Part shown: positions 7,356 to 7,591 of the stretch, piece by piece | How the letters are laid out: every line of letters begins with the position of its first letter | How positions within the stretch are numbered: position 1 is the stretch's first letter | Assembly: GCA_030602145.1 (NCBI GenBank) | Contig: JAUWAH010000103.1 | Location: 1 to 7,591, forward strand | From: Desulfobulbus sp. | GTDB lineage: Bacteria > Desulfobacterota > Desulfobulbia > Desulfobulbales > Desulfobulbaceae | Length of the DNA stretch: 7,591 nucleotides | Direction of reading: 5' to 3' | Position numbers and translations under genes: made by a program | Notes under the pieces: model-generated | Told to the model about the DNA's origin: nothing | The model's input: only the letters and a program-made list of their open reading frames with translations | The model's database searches: none

Positions 7356-7591
7356 GGCGTCAGTCCGCTCGGCTGCATCCAACTGTGCCGCTGCCGGGCC
7401 ACCATCAGGTCGGCGGTCTCCGGGCCCCAGGTTCCGGCGGCATATTCGTTCAAACCGGCCGCCGGGATCGATTCCCAGGCCTCCAGAATCGGGGTGACCA
7501 CCTGCCAGGCCGATTCGATCTGATCGGCGCGCATGAACAGGGTGGCGTCGCCACGGATCACGTCCAGCAGCAGGGTCTCGTAGGCCTCGGG
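7352..7591 (-). CDS. zwf: Glucose-6-phosphate 1-dehydrogenase, C-terminal end
   Basis: The last 79 codons of a gene that begins beyond the right edge. The enzyme oxidises glucose-6-phosphate to the lactone, producing NADPH (or NADH), step one of the oxidative pentose phosphate pathway. The visible part starts PEAYETLLLDVIRGDATLF and continues to a WxxxxPILEAW segment. It ends with YAAGTWGPETADLMVARQRHSW and a short tail. These are the conserved C-terminal elements of bacterial G6PDH, where the Y-x-x-G-x-x-G-P motif closes the beta+alpha domain. The stop overlaps the pgl start in ATGA. The catalytic and coenzyme domains are outside the window, so intactness cannot be judged. Confidence 0.93.
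   Translation of the reverse strand, partial: PEAYETLLLDVIRGDATLFMRADQIESAWQVVTPILEAWESIPAAGLNEYAAGTWGPETADLMVARQRHSWMQPSGLTP

Noticed and set aside
7356..7382. Upstream ATG start for pgl at 7382
   Set aside because: No ribosome site is present, and the ATGA overlap with the zwf stop at 7352-7355 gives a better coupled start.

Overview
This 7.6 kb window is GC-rich chromosomal DNA from a Gram-negative bacterium. Most genes use strongly G/C-ending codons. Paired arsenosugar-type glycosyltransferases of the TIGR04282 and TIGR04283 families, a DUF4402 exported protein and the general gene content fit a Desulfobacterota (Desulfobulbales-like) genome. That placement is an inference from gene types, not an alignment, and is only moderately secure.

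Layout from left to right. Positions 1-545 (minus) encode almost all of an exported DUF4402 protein with its own likely promoter. Positions 740-2110 (minus) encode complete RadA, the DNA-repair and branch-migration ATPase. Positions 2111-2388 are a non-coding stretch carrying the likely radA promoter (minus) and, on the plus strand, a series of hairpins ending in an intrinsic-terminator-like structure. Positions 2389-2783 (plus) hold a compact, AT-richer hicB-hicA toxin-antitoxin pair. The toxin gene is only 59 codons long and easily missed. Positions 2937-4841 (plus) hold a hotdog acyl-CoA thioesterase followed 42 bases later by pyruvate kinase. Positions 4816-7591 (minus) hold a tightly overlapping four-gene operon. 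Read in transcription order it is zwf (3' end only), pgl, a TIGR04283 glycosyltransferase with a C-terminal extension, and a TIGR04282 nucleotidyl/glycosyl-transferase-like protein. Its last gene overlaps the end of pyruvate kinase tail to tail by 26 bp.

How the genes relate. The zwf and pgl products catalyse the first two steps of the oxidative pentose phosphate pathway (NADPH plus 6-phosphogluconate). The two glycosyltransferase-type genes are translationally coupled to them, and pyruvate kinase runs the last step of glycolysis from the facing strand. hicBA looks like a later insertion between radA and the thioesterase gene, judged by its roughly 45% GC.

The least ordinary part is the 2.2-2.35 kb leader upstream of hicBA. 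It contains several perfect or near-perfect stems, plus a pair of mutually exclusive helices resembling an antiterminator/terminator switch. No tRNA, rRNA, CRISPR array or insertion sequence was seen.
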